NCBI GenBank assembly: GCA_964578975.1
Contig: CAZOFA010000013.1
Coordinates: 1-37,931 of the forward strand
Reading direction: 5' to 3'
Source of the DNA: CAYRUP01 sp964578975
GTDB taxonomy: Bacteria; Pseudomonadota; Gammaproteobacteria; DSM-16500
Length of the DNA stretch: 37,931 nt
The notes beneath the pieces are model-generated. The model had not been told where the DNA came from and did not search any database. It worked only from the letters and a program-made list of their open reading frames with translations. The stretch's first letter is position 1. Every line of letters begins with the position of its first letter. Shown in pieces: positions 15,853 through 24,954 of the stretch. The position numbers and the translations under genes are program-made.

Positions 15853-17403
15853 ATGTTACAACGACCACGTCCTTTTGCTTTAATCATATTAGATGGCTGG
15901 GGTTATCGAGAACAAGAAACTGCAAACGCCATCGCTGTCGCCAATAAACCTCATTGGGATACTTATTGGAAGCAATATCCGCATACACTCATCGCAGCTT
16001 CAGGTGAAGCAGTTGGATTGCCTGAAGGTCAGATGGGAAATTCGGAAGTGGGTCATCTTAACATGGGTGCAGGGCGCGTGGTACACCAAGATTTAACGCG
16101 CATTGATCTGGCAATCGAAAATGGAGAATTTTTTTCGACGGATGCTTTCATCCAGGCGATTGATCTTGCCGTAAAAAATAAAAAGGCACTGCATATTCTC
16201 GGATTAATTTCTCCCGGTGGCGTGCACAGTCACGAAAATCATATTCAAGCCCTGATTAAACTTGCCAAACAACGCCATGCAACCCACGTTTATATTCATG
16301 CTTTTTTAGACGGACGTGATACACCACCCCAAAGTGCAGCAGCATCGATACAAGCGCTAAGTGATTATTGCGCACAATTATCCTGCGGAAAAATTGTCTC
16401 AATCATTGGGCGCTATTATGCGATGGACCGTGATAAACGCTTCGAACGCATTCAAGTTGCTTATGATTTATTAACGCAAGGAAAAGCAGACTATCACGCA
16501 ACCAGTGCCATTGCGGGATTAGAACTTGCTTATGCACGCAAAGAAACTGATGAATTTGTCAAAGCAACGACAATTCATGCAGCAAACAGTGCACCGATTA
16601 CCATTCAAGAAGGTGACAGCGTTATTTTTATGAATTTTCGCGCTGATCGTGCACGCGAATTGACACGTGCATTGGTTGATAAAAATTTTCAAGGATTTGA
16701 GCGCGCCGTGTGGCCACAGGTTAATTTTGTCACGCTCACTGAATACGATGCCACTTTCAACGTCACCATCGCCTTCGCCCCTGAACGACTCGACAACATT
16801 CTGGGTGAATACTTAAGTTCGCTTAGTCTCAAACAATTACGCATCGCAGAAACAGAAAAATATGCTCATGTCACTTTTTTCTTTAACGGGGGCATTGAGA
16901 CACCTTATCCGCATGAAGATCGAGTATTAATCCCGTCTGCAAAAGTTGCAACCTATGATTTGAAACCAGAAATGAGCGCATTTGAAGTGACGGAAAAATT
17001 AATCGACGCCATTCAGAGTGAAAAATATGATGTGATCATCTGTAATTTTGCGAATCCAGATATGGTGGGTCACACGGGTGATTTAACTGCAACGATTCAT
17101 GCGATAGAAGTAATTGATACGTGTCTGGGAAAAATTGTTACCGCATTACAAAAAGTTGGCGGTGAGGCGCTGATCACTGCCGATCATGGCAATGCAGAAC
17201 TGATGTTTAATGAAAAGACCGGCCAACCGCACACTGCGCATACGCATGAATTAGTGCCACTGCTTTATATTGGACGTCCTGCTCGTATCAGTAAAACAAA
17301 TGGGATATTATCTGATATTGCACCCACGTTGTTATATCTGCTGGGAATTGCAAAACCGAATGAAATGACAGGACAGTCACTAATTGAATTATGGAAAAAA
17401 TAA
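15853..17403 (+). CDS. gpmI: 2,3-bisphosphoglycerate-independent phosphoglycerate mutase
   Basis: Glycolytic enzyme of the alkaline-phosphatase superfamily that interconverts 3- and 2-phosphoglycerate using two manganese ions and a phosphoserine. From the ATG at 15853 it has 516 residues (E. coli 514). LILDGWG-type metal-binding start (D14) and QMGNSEVGHLNMGAGR with catalytic Ser64 are present, as are DGRDTPP, FMNFRADRARE, and the C-terminal TADHGNAE and HTAHTHELVP metal ligands. The GGGGT at 15841 is a suitable ribosome-binding site; the longer frame from 15799 is not needed. envC follows with overlapping or nearly adjacent start, as in E. coli. Confidence 0.97.
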   Translation: MLQRPRPFALIILDGWGYREQETANAIAVANKPHWDTYWKQYPHTLIAASGEAVGLPEGQMGNSEVGHLNMGAGRVVHQDLTRIDLAIENGEFFSTDAFIQAIDLAVKNKKALHILGLISPGGVHSHENHIQALIKLAKQRHATHVYIHAFLDGRDTPPQSAAASIQALSDYCAQLSCGKIVSIIGRYYAMDRDKRFERIQVAYDLLTQGKADYHATSAIAGLELAYARKETDEFVKATTIHAANSAPITIQEGDSVIFMNFRADRARELTRALVDKNFQGFERAVWPQVNFVTLTEYDATFNVTIAFAPERLDNILGEYLSSLSLKQLRIAETEKYAHVTFFFNGGIETPYPHEDRVLIPSAKVATYDLKPEMSAFEVTEKLIDAIQSEKYDVIICNFANPDMVGHTGDLTATIHAIEVIDTCLGKIVTALQKVGGEALITADHGNAELMFNEKTGQPHTAHTHELVPLLYIGRPARISKTNGILSDIAPTLLYLLGIAKPNEMTGQSLIELWKK

Positions 17404-17435
17404 ATCTGACATGGCCCATCACATTAATTAAACCC

Positions 17436-18548
17436 ATGACACGGTTATTGTGGTTTGCACTATTATTTTTTTGTGTGAACGCATTCGCCCAAGCGGAATC
17501 CATCAACAGTAAACTTGCTATCGTCAACGGCCAAATCCACACACTCGAACAAACGATTGACGAAAATCGTCAACAACAGTTAGTGCTGCAACAAAAACTT
17601 AAAAACACTGAAATTTCGCTCGGAAAATTGAGTAGTGAATTGATCCACTTAACGCAATCATTGATTGATGAACAAACTATTTTGGCGACACTGAAAAAAA
17701 CCCAACTCAACACGTGGGCCACGTTACAAACTCAAAATGATGCATTGAAACAACAATTGCGTGCCGCCTATCAATTAGGCGAAATGCAACATTGGAAAAT
17801 TATGTTGAATCAAGAGCACTTGGATTCCATGAGCCGTCATATTATTTATTATCGGTATCTCAATGCAGCGCGCTTAAAATTAATTTTGGATATCAAACAA
17901 AATCTGTTAATCCTCGCGCAATCAATCCAAGCAGCCAAAATACATCAAGCAAAATTGCAGCGCTTAGTCCTCCAAAAACAAAATCAACAACATCATCAGC
18001 AACGTATACTTAAATTAAGACAACAATTAATTGCAGAGATGAGGCAGCAAACGCAAACCAAGCAGGAACAAATCGATTTATTACTCGCAAATCAAAAAGC
18101 ATTGCAACAAACCATTTCAAGATTAAAAACGCAAAATATCACCATCGATGGCCAGGCATTTAGCAAATTGCAAGGAAAGCTCCATTGGCCGGTCAAAGGG
18201 TCAGTGGTTATGCCTTATGGCAGTTTATTGGATGTCGGCAATCAACGAGAATCGGGCGTGCTCCTCAAAGTACCCACTGGCACCCCCGTGAAAGCCGTTT
18301 ACTCGGGCAAAGTCATTTTCGCCGATTGGTTACGCGGATTTGGCCTATTAATCATTATTAATCATGGGGATAACTACATGACGCTCTATGGTCGCAATCA
18401 AGCCATTTATGCCAAAGTCGGTCATATTGTTAAAACAGGGGATATCATTGCCCTGACCGGAAATTCAGGCGGTTACGATAAAAGCAGCCTTTATTTTGAG
18501 ATACGCCAGAATGGTTCTCCAATCAATCCAGCAATCTGGTGCCGATAA
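17436..18548 (+). CDS. envC: EnvC-type murein hydrolase activator
   Basis: Periplasmic coiled-coil protein that activates cell-division amidases (AmiA/AmiB in E. coli). It has a signal peptide (MTRLLWFALLFFCVNAFA|Q), a long Gln-rich coiled coil over about residues 20-230, and a C-terminal LytM/M23 domain. The LytM active site is degenerate: the HxGxD position reads ESGVLL and the last HxH position reads LYFEI, so it should be an activator rather than a peptidase. The start is uncertain; an in-frame ATG at 17391 overlaps gpmI and would extend the signal peptide by 15 residues. An AMIN-domain amidase that it could act on is encoded at 24954-26123. Confidence 0.9.
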   Translation: MTRLLWFALLFFCVNAFAQAESINSKLAIVNGQIHTLEQTIDENRQQQLVLQQKLKNTEISLGKLSSELIHLTQSLIDEQTILATLKKTQLNTWATLQTQNDALKQQLRAAYQLGEMQHWKIMLNQEHLDSMSRHIIYYRYLNAARLKLILDIKQNLLILAQSIQAAKIHQAKLQRLVLQKQNQQHHQQRILKLRQQLIAEMRQQTQTKQEQIDLLLANQKALQQTISRLKTQNITIDGQAFSKLQGKLHWPVKGSVVMPYGSLLDVGNQRESGVLLKVPTGTPVKAVYSGKVIFADWLRGFGLLIIINHGDNYMTLYGRNQAIYAKVGHIVKTGDIIALTGNSGGYDKSSLYFEIRQNGSPINPAIWCR

Positions 18549-18610
18549 CCCCCAAAAAATAGGCTATACTTAAATAAAGGTATTCATCCTTGGATTTAAG
18601 GAAATCACCT

Positions 18611-20041
18611 ATGAAACGTCATCTTTCTTTAGTCATTGTCGCGTTACTCAGCATCTTTGTATCTGTAAGCCTGCTCAGCAATGCCTTTGCTTTTAAAGAA
18701 GAACATTCAGATGCAACAACTGCCACCACCGTTCTTCCTGACAAATCTGGCAAAACAAAAGATGCACTACAAGAAAGTGATGTCTCGCGCTTTACCAATG
18801 CGATCGCACAAATAAAAGATTTTTACGTGCAACCGATCAGCGATAAAAAATTATTAGAAGATGCGATTCGTGGCATGTTAAATGGTCTTGATCCTCACTC
18901 GGAATATCTCGACGCAGAATCTTATAAAACATTGTTGATGACAACGAGTGGCGCGTTTGGTGGACTCGGTATTGAAGTCACCGGTGAATATGGCGTATTG
19001 AAAGTCATTAGTCCAATTGATGATACACCTGCATCAAAAGCAGGAATTAAAGCAGGCGATTACATTGTTGCTATCGATGGCAAACTCGTAAATGAAATGA
19101 CGCTCAATGAAGCGGTTGATAAAATGCGTGGAAAAAAAGGCACTGATGTGAGCTTAACCATCATCCGCAAAAGTCTCAAAACACCTCTAAATTTTAAATT
19201 AACACGCGATGATATTCATATTGTTAGTGTCAAAAGTAAATTATTAGAAAATGGATTTGGTTATGTGCGCATTAGTGAATTCCAAGAACCCACCACTGAA
19301 TTGATGATTGGCGCTATCAAAAAATTACAACAAGAATCCGGTGGTAAATTGAAAGGGCTGGTGCTTGATTTGCGTAACAACCCCGGTGGCTTACTGGAAA
19401 CTGCAGTACAAGTCGCTGATGTATTTTTAGATCCGAAAAAATTGAATAATCAATTTGGCGATCAAATTGTTTATACGGAAGGACGTTTACCGAATGCAAA
19501 ATATAGCGCTAAAGCAAGTCAAAGTGACATGTTGAATGGCGCACCACTGGTTGTGCTCGTCAATGAAGGCTCCGCTTCTGCATCTGAAATCGTGGCAGGC
19601 GCATTACAAGATTATCATCGCGCCATCATTGTGGGTGTGACGAGTTTCGGCAAAGGTTCGGTGCAAACGGTGTTGCCATTAGATGATACGCATGCAATCA
19701 AATTAACAACCGCGCTCTATCACACACCATCCGGTCGCTTGATTCAAAACAAAGGCATTACACCTGATATCGTAGTGGAAAATCTACAAATAGCAGGTGA
19801 AAAAACCGATAATACAATTTTAGCGCCGATCCGAGAATTTGAATTAAAAGGACATCTCCCAGCGCAAGGCTCGGAAAATATATCAATCACTGATGATAAA
19901 CTTTATTCAAACTTAGCACGCACCGATTTTCAACTGTATCAAGCACTTGAAGTGTTGAAAACAATGAATATGCTGTCACAAAATGCTTTTATTCCCGCAG
20001 TTGCTAGCCCGACTTCCACTACGTCTGTTTCACAAAAATAA
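18611..20041 (+). CDS. ctpA: Carboxy-terminal processing protease, S41A family
   Basis: Periplasmic serine protease that trims or degrades proteins from their C-termini. The 476 residues comprise a signal peptide (about 1-27, ending SNAFA), a PDZ domain (about 115-195, GGLGIEVTGEYG onwards) and the S41 domain. The catalytic Ser323 in NEGSASASEIVAGAL and Lys348 in SFGKGSVQT are 25 residues apart, as in other CtpA enzymes. The ATG at 18611 is preferred over an upstream TTG because AAGGA is about 10 bases upstream. A TATACT -10-like box lies at 18565-18570. It follows gpmI and envC on the same strand, a common arrangement. Confidence 0.95.
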   Translation: MKRHLSLVIVALLSIFVSVSLLSNAFAFKEEHSDATTATTVLPDKSGKTKDALQESDVSRFTNAIAQIKDFYVQPISDKKLLEDAIRGMLNGLDPHSEYLDAESYKTLLMTTSGAFGGLGIEVTGEYGVLKVISPIDDTPASKAGIKAGDYIVAIDGKLVNEMTLNEAVDKMRGKKGTDVSLTIIRKSLKTPLNFKLTRDDIHIVSVKSKLLENGFGYVRISEFQEPTTELMIGAIKKLQQESGGKLKGLVLDLRNNPGGLLETAVQVADVFLDPKKLNNQFGDQIVYTEGRLPNAKYSAKASQSDMLNGAPLVVLVNEGSASASEIVAGALQDYHRAIIVGVTSFGKGSVQTVLPLDDTHAIKLTTALYHTPSGRLIQNKGITPDIVVENLQIAGEKTDNTILAPIREFELKGHLPAQGSENISITDDKLYSNLARTDFQLYQALEVLKTMNMLSQNAFIPAVASPTSTTSVSQK

Positions 20042-20405
20042 TCGCATCGATTTCAATCGTTGCATTTTTGGGTAACGCTGAAATTTGTATGGTTGTTCTT
20101 GCCGGAAAAGGTTTTGTGAAATATTTTGCGATCACGTCGTTCACCGTTGGCACGTTGGATAAATCCGTCAGATAAACCGTGAGCTTAACCACATCATCCA
20201 AATTGGCATTCGCAGCCAGGGCGACCATTTTGATATTTTCAAATACTTGAACGGCGTGACGTTCGAAATCACCTTGCACTAAATTCATGGAGACAGGATC
20301 CAGAGGAATTTGTCCTGAAAGATAAATCACATTTCCTGCACGCACTGCTTGAGAATAACTTCCGATCGCTTGAGGCGCTTTTTCGGTTTGAATAATTTGT
20401 CTCAT
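20019..20405 (-). CDS. ridA: RidA-family 2-iminobutanoate/2-iminopropanoate deaminase
   Basis: The 128-residue protein matches the RidA (YjgF/YER057c) family, which hydrolyses reactive enamines and imines made by PLP enzymes. The signature YLSGQIPLDP lies near residues 28-37 and the substrate-binding arginine is R103 in PARTTIQ, so it is likely an active RidA. The end overlaps the end of ctpA by 23 bases in convergent orientation. Confidence 0.94.
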   Translation of the reverse strand: MRQIIQTEKAPQAIGSYSQAVRAGNVIYLSGQIPLDPVSMNLVQGDFERHAVQVFENIKMVALAANANLDDVVKLTVYLTDLSNVPTVNDVIAKYFTKPFPARTTIQISALPKNATIEIDAIIFVKQT

Positions 20406-20491
20406 GTTTTTTTACCTAAGTCATATTGAAACCAGAGATTATCCAGCATTTTTTCGCTATAATCATTAAAATTACTAAGGAAAAATAATTT

Positions 20492-20953
20492 ATGCAAAGC
20501 TTTGTATCATTCATTGTATGGACACTGGCGGCGGTGATCATTGCATGGTTTTTAACACTCTCCATTAATCGTTATCTTTTTTATTACTCCAACGTGAATA
20601 CTATTATTCAAGGTGAAATCAGAATTTCTGACACAGACATTGGCACGCAGTGCGGATCCGGTATAAATCCCTTGTTGATGGTGGATTACAAACTGACTGA
20701 AGACGGAAGAATTTTATTTATTTGTCCGCAAGGATGGTGGCCCATTCAACGTGAAGTCATCACACGGACTATTTCAACGAATTTCAGAAAAAGATTAACC
20801 CAGATTCAACGAACTGAACTTAACAAATATTATCCTGAAGTGGTTCCGACACAACAAATGATTCCAGCACAACCCATGGGCGTTAATGCGCCGCCACCGG
20901 TAATCAACACGCCTGTTACAACTGAACCGGCACAAAATCCACAAAATCCATGA
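20492..20953 (+). CDS. Single-pass membrane protein of unknown function
   Basis: I do not recognise it. The 153 residues have one N-terminal transmembrane segment (about 5-27), a soluble part of about 90 residues with two cysteines (CGSG and FICPQGWWP), and a Pro/Gln-rich tail (about 115-153) that suggests an exposed flexible end in the periplasm. AAGGAA lies about 10 bases before the ATG. It is a single-gene unit followed by a terminator hairpin. Confidence 0.75.
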   Translation: MQSFVSFIVWTLAAVIIAWFLTLSINRYLFYYSNVNTIIQGEIRISDTDIGTQCGSGINPLLMVDYKLTEDGRILFICPQGWWPIQREVITRTISTNFRKRLTQIQRTELNKYYPEVVPTQQMIPAQPMGVNAPPPVINTPVTTEPAQNPQNP

Positions 20954-20961
20954 ATATTTGA

Positions 20962-20985
20962 GAAGGGCACAACATCGTGCCCTTT
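20962..20985 (+). terminator. Rho-independent terminator-like hairpin
   Basis: AAGGGCAC (20963-20970) pairs with GTGCCCTT (20977-20984) around the 6-base loop AACATC, followed on the plus strand by a T-rich stretch to about 20998. It ends the 20492-20953 gene and could also stop readthrough from the convergent gene. Confidence 0.6.
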
Positions 20986-20991
20986 CAACCT

Positions 20992-21327
20992 TTATTTTCT
21001 CACATCTGGGTTACATGATTCACAGTTTGCTTTGCAGCATGAACAATGACCCCGGGTACAGCAGCACAAGCAAAGATTATAGACCCAAGCAATGATTAGA
21101 CCCACAACAAATCCTGTGAGAAATCCCCAAGCACCTGCAATTATGGCGCCCTTCACAGAAACTTCTATACCAGGGAAAATCGTAGCCCAATGTGTAACAG
21201 CGTCTGTAGCAAAACCGCCATAGATAACTGCAAGCACAGTCACTAACATGCAAACACCATCTAAGAATCCAATCGCGATTCCTAATGCCACTGCACTTAG
21301 CCTTGCGCATTTTTTTCCTGACATCAT
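20992..21327 (-). CDS. Small two-TM membrane protein, 'bacteriophage holin'-annotated family, with Cys-rich tail
   Basis: The 111 residues contain two long hydrophobic segments (about 12-40 and 58-85) with glycine-rich GAWGFLTGFVVGLIIAWVYN. This pattern is seen in small Legionellales proteins usually annotated as holin-like, though no lysis role is established. The C-terminal 25 residues are unusually cysteine-rich (LCLCCCTRGHCSCCKANCESC, about ten cysteines), suggesting a metal-binding or disulfide-bonded tail on the membrane protein. GGAGG-like bases precede the ATG. There is no phage context nearby. Confidence 0.7.
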   Translation of the reverse strand: MMSGKKCARLSAVALGIAIGFLDGVCMLVTVLAVIYGGFATDAVTHWATIFPGIEVSVKGAIIAGAWGFLTGFVVGLIIAWVYNLCLCCCTRGHCSCCKANCESCNPDVRK

Positions 21328-21496
21328 ACTTCCCTCCTTAAACCCTTAGCAGTGATAACCACCCCAGTATAGCAAAATTGTTAAAAATTTACCCCACCTT
21401 CCTGTTTTTATAAATAAACTTATGGTAGTTATTACTTGCTTGAGAAAAGTCAATTTGGTAGATTTCGTTTTTTCGCAAAGCAATATGGAGAGACCT

Positions 21497-22165
21497 ATGC
21501 AAAAAAATCTTTTAATTTGCGTGGCTTTGGCTTGCGCCCTCGTCGTTAACACAAGTTATGCAAAAGAGCCCAAGAATTTAGAACTCGTAAAAGCATCTTT
21601 AATCAAATACCACGATGCAGGTGAATATCAAAAAGAACAGGCGCGCGTTGTGGATAAAGCGATGCAATATTTAAAAACGCGTTTAGAAAAAGAAACACGC
21701 AGCAAAAATCATAAAAAACTGGCGATTGTGCTCGATGTGGATGAAACCGCTTTATCAAATTATCCTGACATGGTGAAAATGAGTTTTGGCGGCTCAGAAG
21801 ACGACATTGATGCTGCGCTAAACCACGGAAGCGACCCTGTCATCGCACCGACGCTCGAACTGTTCCGTTATGCAAAAGCAAATAATGTCGCCGTATTTTT
21901 TATTACCGCGCGCACAGAACCTTATCGTGAAGCGACAGAAAAAAATCTTGCCAATGCCGGTTACAAAAACTGGGATGGATTATCATTCAACTCTGAAACA
22001 TATGATGAAGAATCTGCAGCACCTTATAAAATTAATGCGCGTACCATGATTGAAAAACAAGGTTATGACATTGTGTTGAATATTGGTGATCAGCAAAGCG
22101 ATTTAACCGGTGGACATGCGGATAAAACATTTAAATTGCCTAATCCGTATTATTTGATTCCTTAA
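21497..22165 (+). CDS. Secreted class B-type (HAD) acid phosphatase
   Basis: The 222-residue protein has a signal peptide (MQKNLLICVALACALVVNTSYA) and a HAD-superfamily subfamily IIIB phosphatase domain. The nucleophile motif is DVDETALSN with D80 and D82, motif II is FFITARTE and the metal site is NIGDQQSDL. Such enzymes hydrolyse phosphomonoesters in the periplasm or outside; related Legionella and Francisella proteins are known. The ATG at 21497 has GGAG 7 bases upstream; the open frame begins further left at 21422. It ends at a large palindrome shared with convergent miaA. Confidence 0.9.
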   Translation: MQKNLLICVALACALVVNTSYAKEPKNLELVKASLIKYHDAGEYQKEQARVVDKAMQYLKTRLEKETRSKNHKKLAIVLDVDETALSNYPDMVKMSFGGSEDDIDAALNHGSDPVIAPTLELFRYAKANNVAVFFITARTEPYREATEKNLANAGYKNWDGLSFNSETYDEESAAPYKINARTMIEKQGYDIVLNIGDQQSDLTGGHADKTFKLPNPYYLIP

Positions 22166-22185
22166 ATACTTGGCCGCCCCTCTGC

Positions 22186-22255
22186 TTTTTCGTGCCCGTG
22201 TGCGTGCCCGCGCCCGTCTTTTCTCTGATAAAAAGACGGGCACGGGCACGAAAAA
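22186..22255. repeat. GTGCCCG-rich long palindrome between convergent genes
   Basis: TTTTTCGTGCCCGTG (22186-22200) is perfectly complementary to 22241-22255. A competing inner arm 22203-22222 pairs with 22231-22250 with one mismatch and an 8-base loop. The left side contains two tandem versions of the arm, so two alternative hairpins are possible. The flanks are T-run then A-run, the reverse of a classical terminator. It may still act as a bidirectional stop between the acid phosphatase gene and miaA. Confidence 0.8.
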
Positions 22256-22261
22256 CGTTAC

Positions 22262-23209
22262 TCAGGAAGCTAAACATTTCTCAATAAACCGCTCAATTTG
22301 CTCATACACATCTTGATCTTCACTCTCAAACCAAACCACATCCGGCCAACTGCGCAACCAAGTCAATTGTCGCTTCGCTAATTGCCGTGTCGCAACAATG
22401 GCTTTCGCACGCATTTCATCAAAGGTTAATTTTCCCTGTAAATATTCCCACACTTGTCGATAACCAACCGAACGAATCGCCGGCAGTTCTAAATTCAAAT
22501 CGCCACGCGAAAATAATTTTTTTACTTCATCGACAAAACCATCTTGCAACATCTGATCAAATCGCTCAGCGATTCTTGCATGCAACAAAGCGCGATCACT
22601 TGGCGCAAGCGCTAAATTAAAAATAGGATGATGAATATCAACCGGATTATTTTCTTTTTGCCAGGTTGTTAAATTCTTTCCGGTTAACTCATACACTTCA
22701 AGCGCACGCTGAATACGTTGTCGATCATGTGGATGAATACGTTGTGCAGCATCAACATCCACCCGCGCTAAACGTTGATGCAGCGCTTCCCAACCTAATT
22801 TTTCGGCTTCATCCATTATTTTTTTTCGAGTCACCGGATCTGCCACCGGCAAATTCGCTAATCCTTGCTGTAACGCACGGAAATATAACATCGTGCCACC
22901 CACCAGCAGTGGGATTTTTTTATGCTGGATGATGTCATGTATCTCAACCATCGCATCATCACGAAATTGTGCTGCAGAATAAGGTTCTTCGGGTTCCCGA
23001 ATATTAATCAAGCGATGAGGTGCGCTTGATAAAACAGCGCGATCGGGTTTTGCGGTTCCAATATCCATCCCGCGATACACCAGGCTAGAGTCCACACTAA
23101 TAATTTCCATGGGAAAATGTTGCACGAGACGTGTGGCAATGCGTGTCTTTCCAGAAGCTGTGGGGCCCATTAAACAAAAAATGGGAATATTATTTATTGT
23201 ATTCATCAT
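22262..23209 (-). CDS. miaA: tRNA dimethylallyltransferase
   Basis: Transfers a dimethylallyl group to A37 of tRNAs reading codons that begin with U. The 315 residues carry the P-loop MGPTASGKT (about 14-22), ISVDSSLVYRGMDIGTAKP and the C-terminal ATRQLAKRQLTWLR motif. The start overlaps the mutL stop by 4 bases. In most gammaproteobacteria hfq follows directly; here the gene ends at the 22186-22255 palindrome and hfq is about 10 kb away. Confidence 0.96.
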   Translation of the reverse strand: MMNTINNIPIFCLMGPTASGKTRIATRLVQHFPMEIISVDSSLVYRGMDIGTAKPDRAVLSSAPHRLINIREPEEPYSAAQFRDDAMVEIHDIIQHKKIPLLVGGTMLYFRALQQGLANLPVADPVTRKKIMDEAEKLGWEALHQRLARVDVDAAQRIHPHDRQRIQRALEVYELTGKNLTTWQKENNPVDIHHPIFNLALAPSDRALLHARIAERFDQMLQDGFVDEVKKLFSRGDLNLELPAIRSVGYRQVWEYLQGKLTFDEMRAKAIVATRQLAKRQLTWLRSWPDVVWFESEDQDVYEQIERFIEKCLAS

Positions 23210-24954
23210 CGCCCACGTAAAAATAATTTATCTAATTCATTCATCGAAAATGTCATGACCGTGGGCCGGCCATGATTGCATTGACCACTGTGTTCAGTGT
23301 TTTCCATCGAGCGCAACAACGCATTCATTTCAGGCAAGGTTAATTTGCGATGCGCACGAACAGCCGCGTGACAAGTAATGGTTCCCAATAATTGATGCAC
23401 GGCATCATCCATGCGGGTTGATTTTTGATTTTCAATCCAATCCGCTGCCATATCACGAATTAATTGATCGATATCACTATCACGCAACAAATCCGGCACC
23501 GAACGCACGACCATGGTGGTTAAACTCATACGATCAATCCCAACACCCAGTTTTTGAAACAACGCTTGATTTTCTTCGATATAATTTGTTTCGCGCTCAC
23601 TCAAATGAATCGTCAGTGGAATTAATAATGGTTGCGACACCAAGGTTTGTTCTGCCAGCGCGTGCTTTAATTTTTCATACAGCACACGTTCATGCGCCGC
23701 ATGCATATCGACAATCACCAGACCTTCTGCATTTTCCGCTAAAATATAAATATTTTTTAATTGCGCCAGTGCAAATCCCAACGGTGGAATCACTGCATCT
23801 GCAATTTTTGTTGACGGGACACTGTCTTCACCCAGTTGATTATAAACCACCATTTGTTCACGCACATTGAGCGGCATATGATGTTGATGAGGGTGAGTTG
23901 CAAAAACGCGTTCTGATTTTTCTAATGACACCGCTGGCACAGAAGATGTTGTAGGGCGTTCACTCGCTAACGCATCATGCAAACAATGATAAATAAAATC
24001 GTGCACCAAACGACTTTCGCGAAAACGTACTTCATGTTTAGTTGGGTGCACATTTACATCGACATATTGCGGTAATATTTCTAAAAAAAGCACGAATGCC
24101 GGATAACGATCGCCATACATGACATCATGATACGCTTGACGCACAGCATGATTCACTAATTTATCGCGAATCATGCGGCCATTCACATAAAAATATTGTA
24201 AATCGGGTTGCGCACGCGAAAACACGGGGGAGGCAATCCAACCCGATAATTTTAAATCGTTAGCATGCGCCTCAATTTTTAATGCATTTTCCACAAACGC
24301 CGCGCCACACAATGCTTCCACACGTTGCAAACATTCATTTTCCGAATTTGCGCGACGATATTGTCGCACTAATTTTTGATTATGCTTCAACGTAAAACTA
24401 ATCGGAAAACGACTTAACGCCATGCGTTTGATTAATTCATCGATGTGCTCAAATTCCGTTTTTTCAGTGCGTAAAAATTTTTTGCGTGCGGGAGTATTAA
24501 AAAATAAATCGCGCACTTCGATGGTTGTGCCTGAGGTGTGCGCACAGGGAATTAATTGTGGTGAAGTATCGGTGTCATTGGTCGTCACTTGCCATCCGCT
24601 TTCACCCGCAATAGCGGAGGATAACGTCAAGCGTGAAACAGAACTAATACTCGCTAATGCTTCGCCACGAAACCCTAAGGTCGCAATTTGCTGCAGGTCA
24701 TCTAAATTTTTAATTTTACTGGTTGCATGACGATGCAATGCTAAGGCTAAATCCTCTGCATGAATGCCCATCCCATTATCACGCACACGAATTAATCGCG
24801 CACCCCCTTCATCAATATCTAATTCGATTTTGGTCGCGCCCGCATCTAAACTATTTTCGACTAATTCTTTGACGACTGAAGCCGGACGCTCAATCACTTC
24901 ACCCGCTGCGATTTGATTGGCAAGTGTGGTATTTAACTTTTGAATTCTTAACAT
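23206..24954 (-). CDS. mutL: DNA mismatch repair protein MutL, endonuclease-type C-terminus
   Basis: Couples mismatch recognition by MutS to strand incision. The 582 residues have the GHKL ATPase motifs ELVENSLDAGAT (about 30-41), DNGMGI (59-64) and GFRGEAL (94-100), then a variable linker (about 330-385) and the dimerisation domain. Motifs of the metal-dependent endonuclease are present: DMHAAHERVLYE at 416-427 (consensus DQHAxxExxxxE, with Gln replaced by Met), TCHAAVRA at 527-534 and QCNHGRPT at 558-565. This suggests the protein nicks DNA itself, as in bacteria without MutH. Overlaps amiB as TGATG. Confidence 0.96.
   Translation of the reverse strand: MLRIQKLNTTLANQIAAGEVIERPASVVKELVENSLDAGATKIELDIDEGGARLIRVRDNGMGIHAEDLALALHRHATSKIKNLDDLQQIATLGFRGEALASISSVSRLTLSSAIAGESGWQVTTNDTDTSPQLIPCAHTSGTTIEVRDLFFNTPARKKFLRTEKTEFEHIDELIKRMALSRFPISFTLKHNQKLVRQYRRANSENECLQRVEALCGAAFVENALKIEAHANDLKLSGWIASPVFSRAQPDLQYFYVNGRMIRDKLVNHAVRQAYHDVMYGDRYPAFVLFLEILPQYVDVNVHPTKHEVRFRESRLVHDFIYHCLHDALASERPTTSSVPAVSLEKSERVFATHPHQHHMPLNVREQMVVYNQLGEDSVPSTKIADAVIPPLGFALAQLKNIYILAENAEGLVIVDMHAAHERVLYEKLKHALAEQTLVSQPLLIPLTIHLSERETNYIEENQALFQKLGVGIDRMSLTTMVVRSVPDLLRDSDIDQLIRDMAADWIENQKSTRMDDAVHQLLGTITCHAAVRAHRKLTLPEMNALLRSMENTEHSGQCNHGRPTVMTFSMNELDKLFLRGR

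Noticed and set aside
20992..22255. Prophage lysis region suggested by the holin-like protein
   Set aside because: No endolysin, integrase or phage structural gene is near, and similar proteins are common in Legionellales chromosomes outside prophages.
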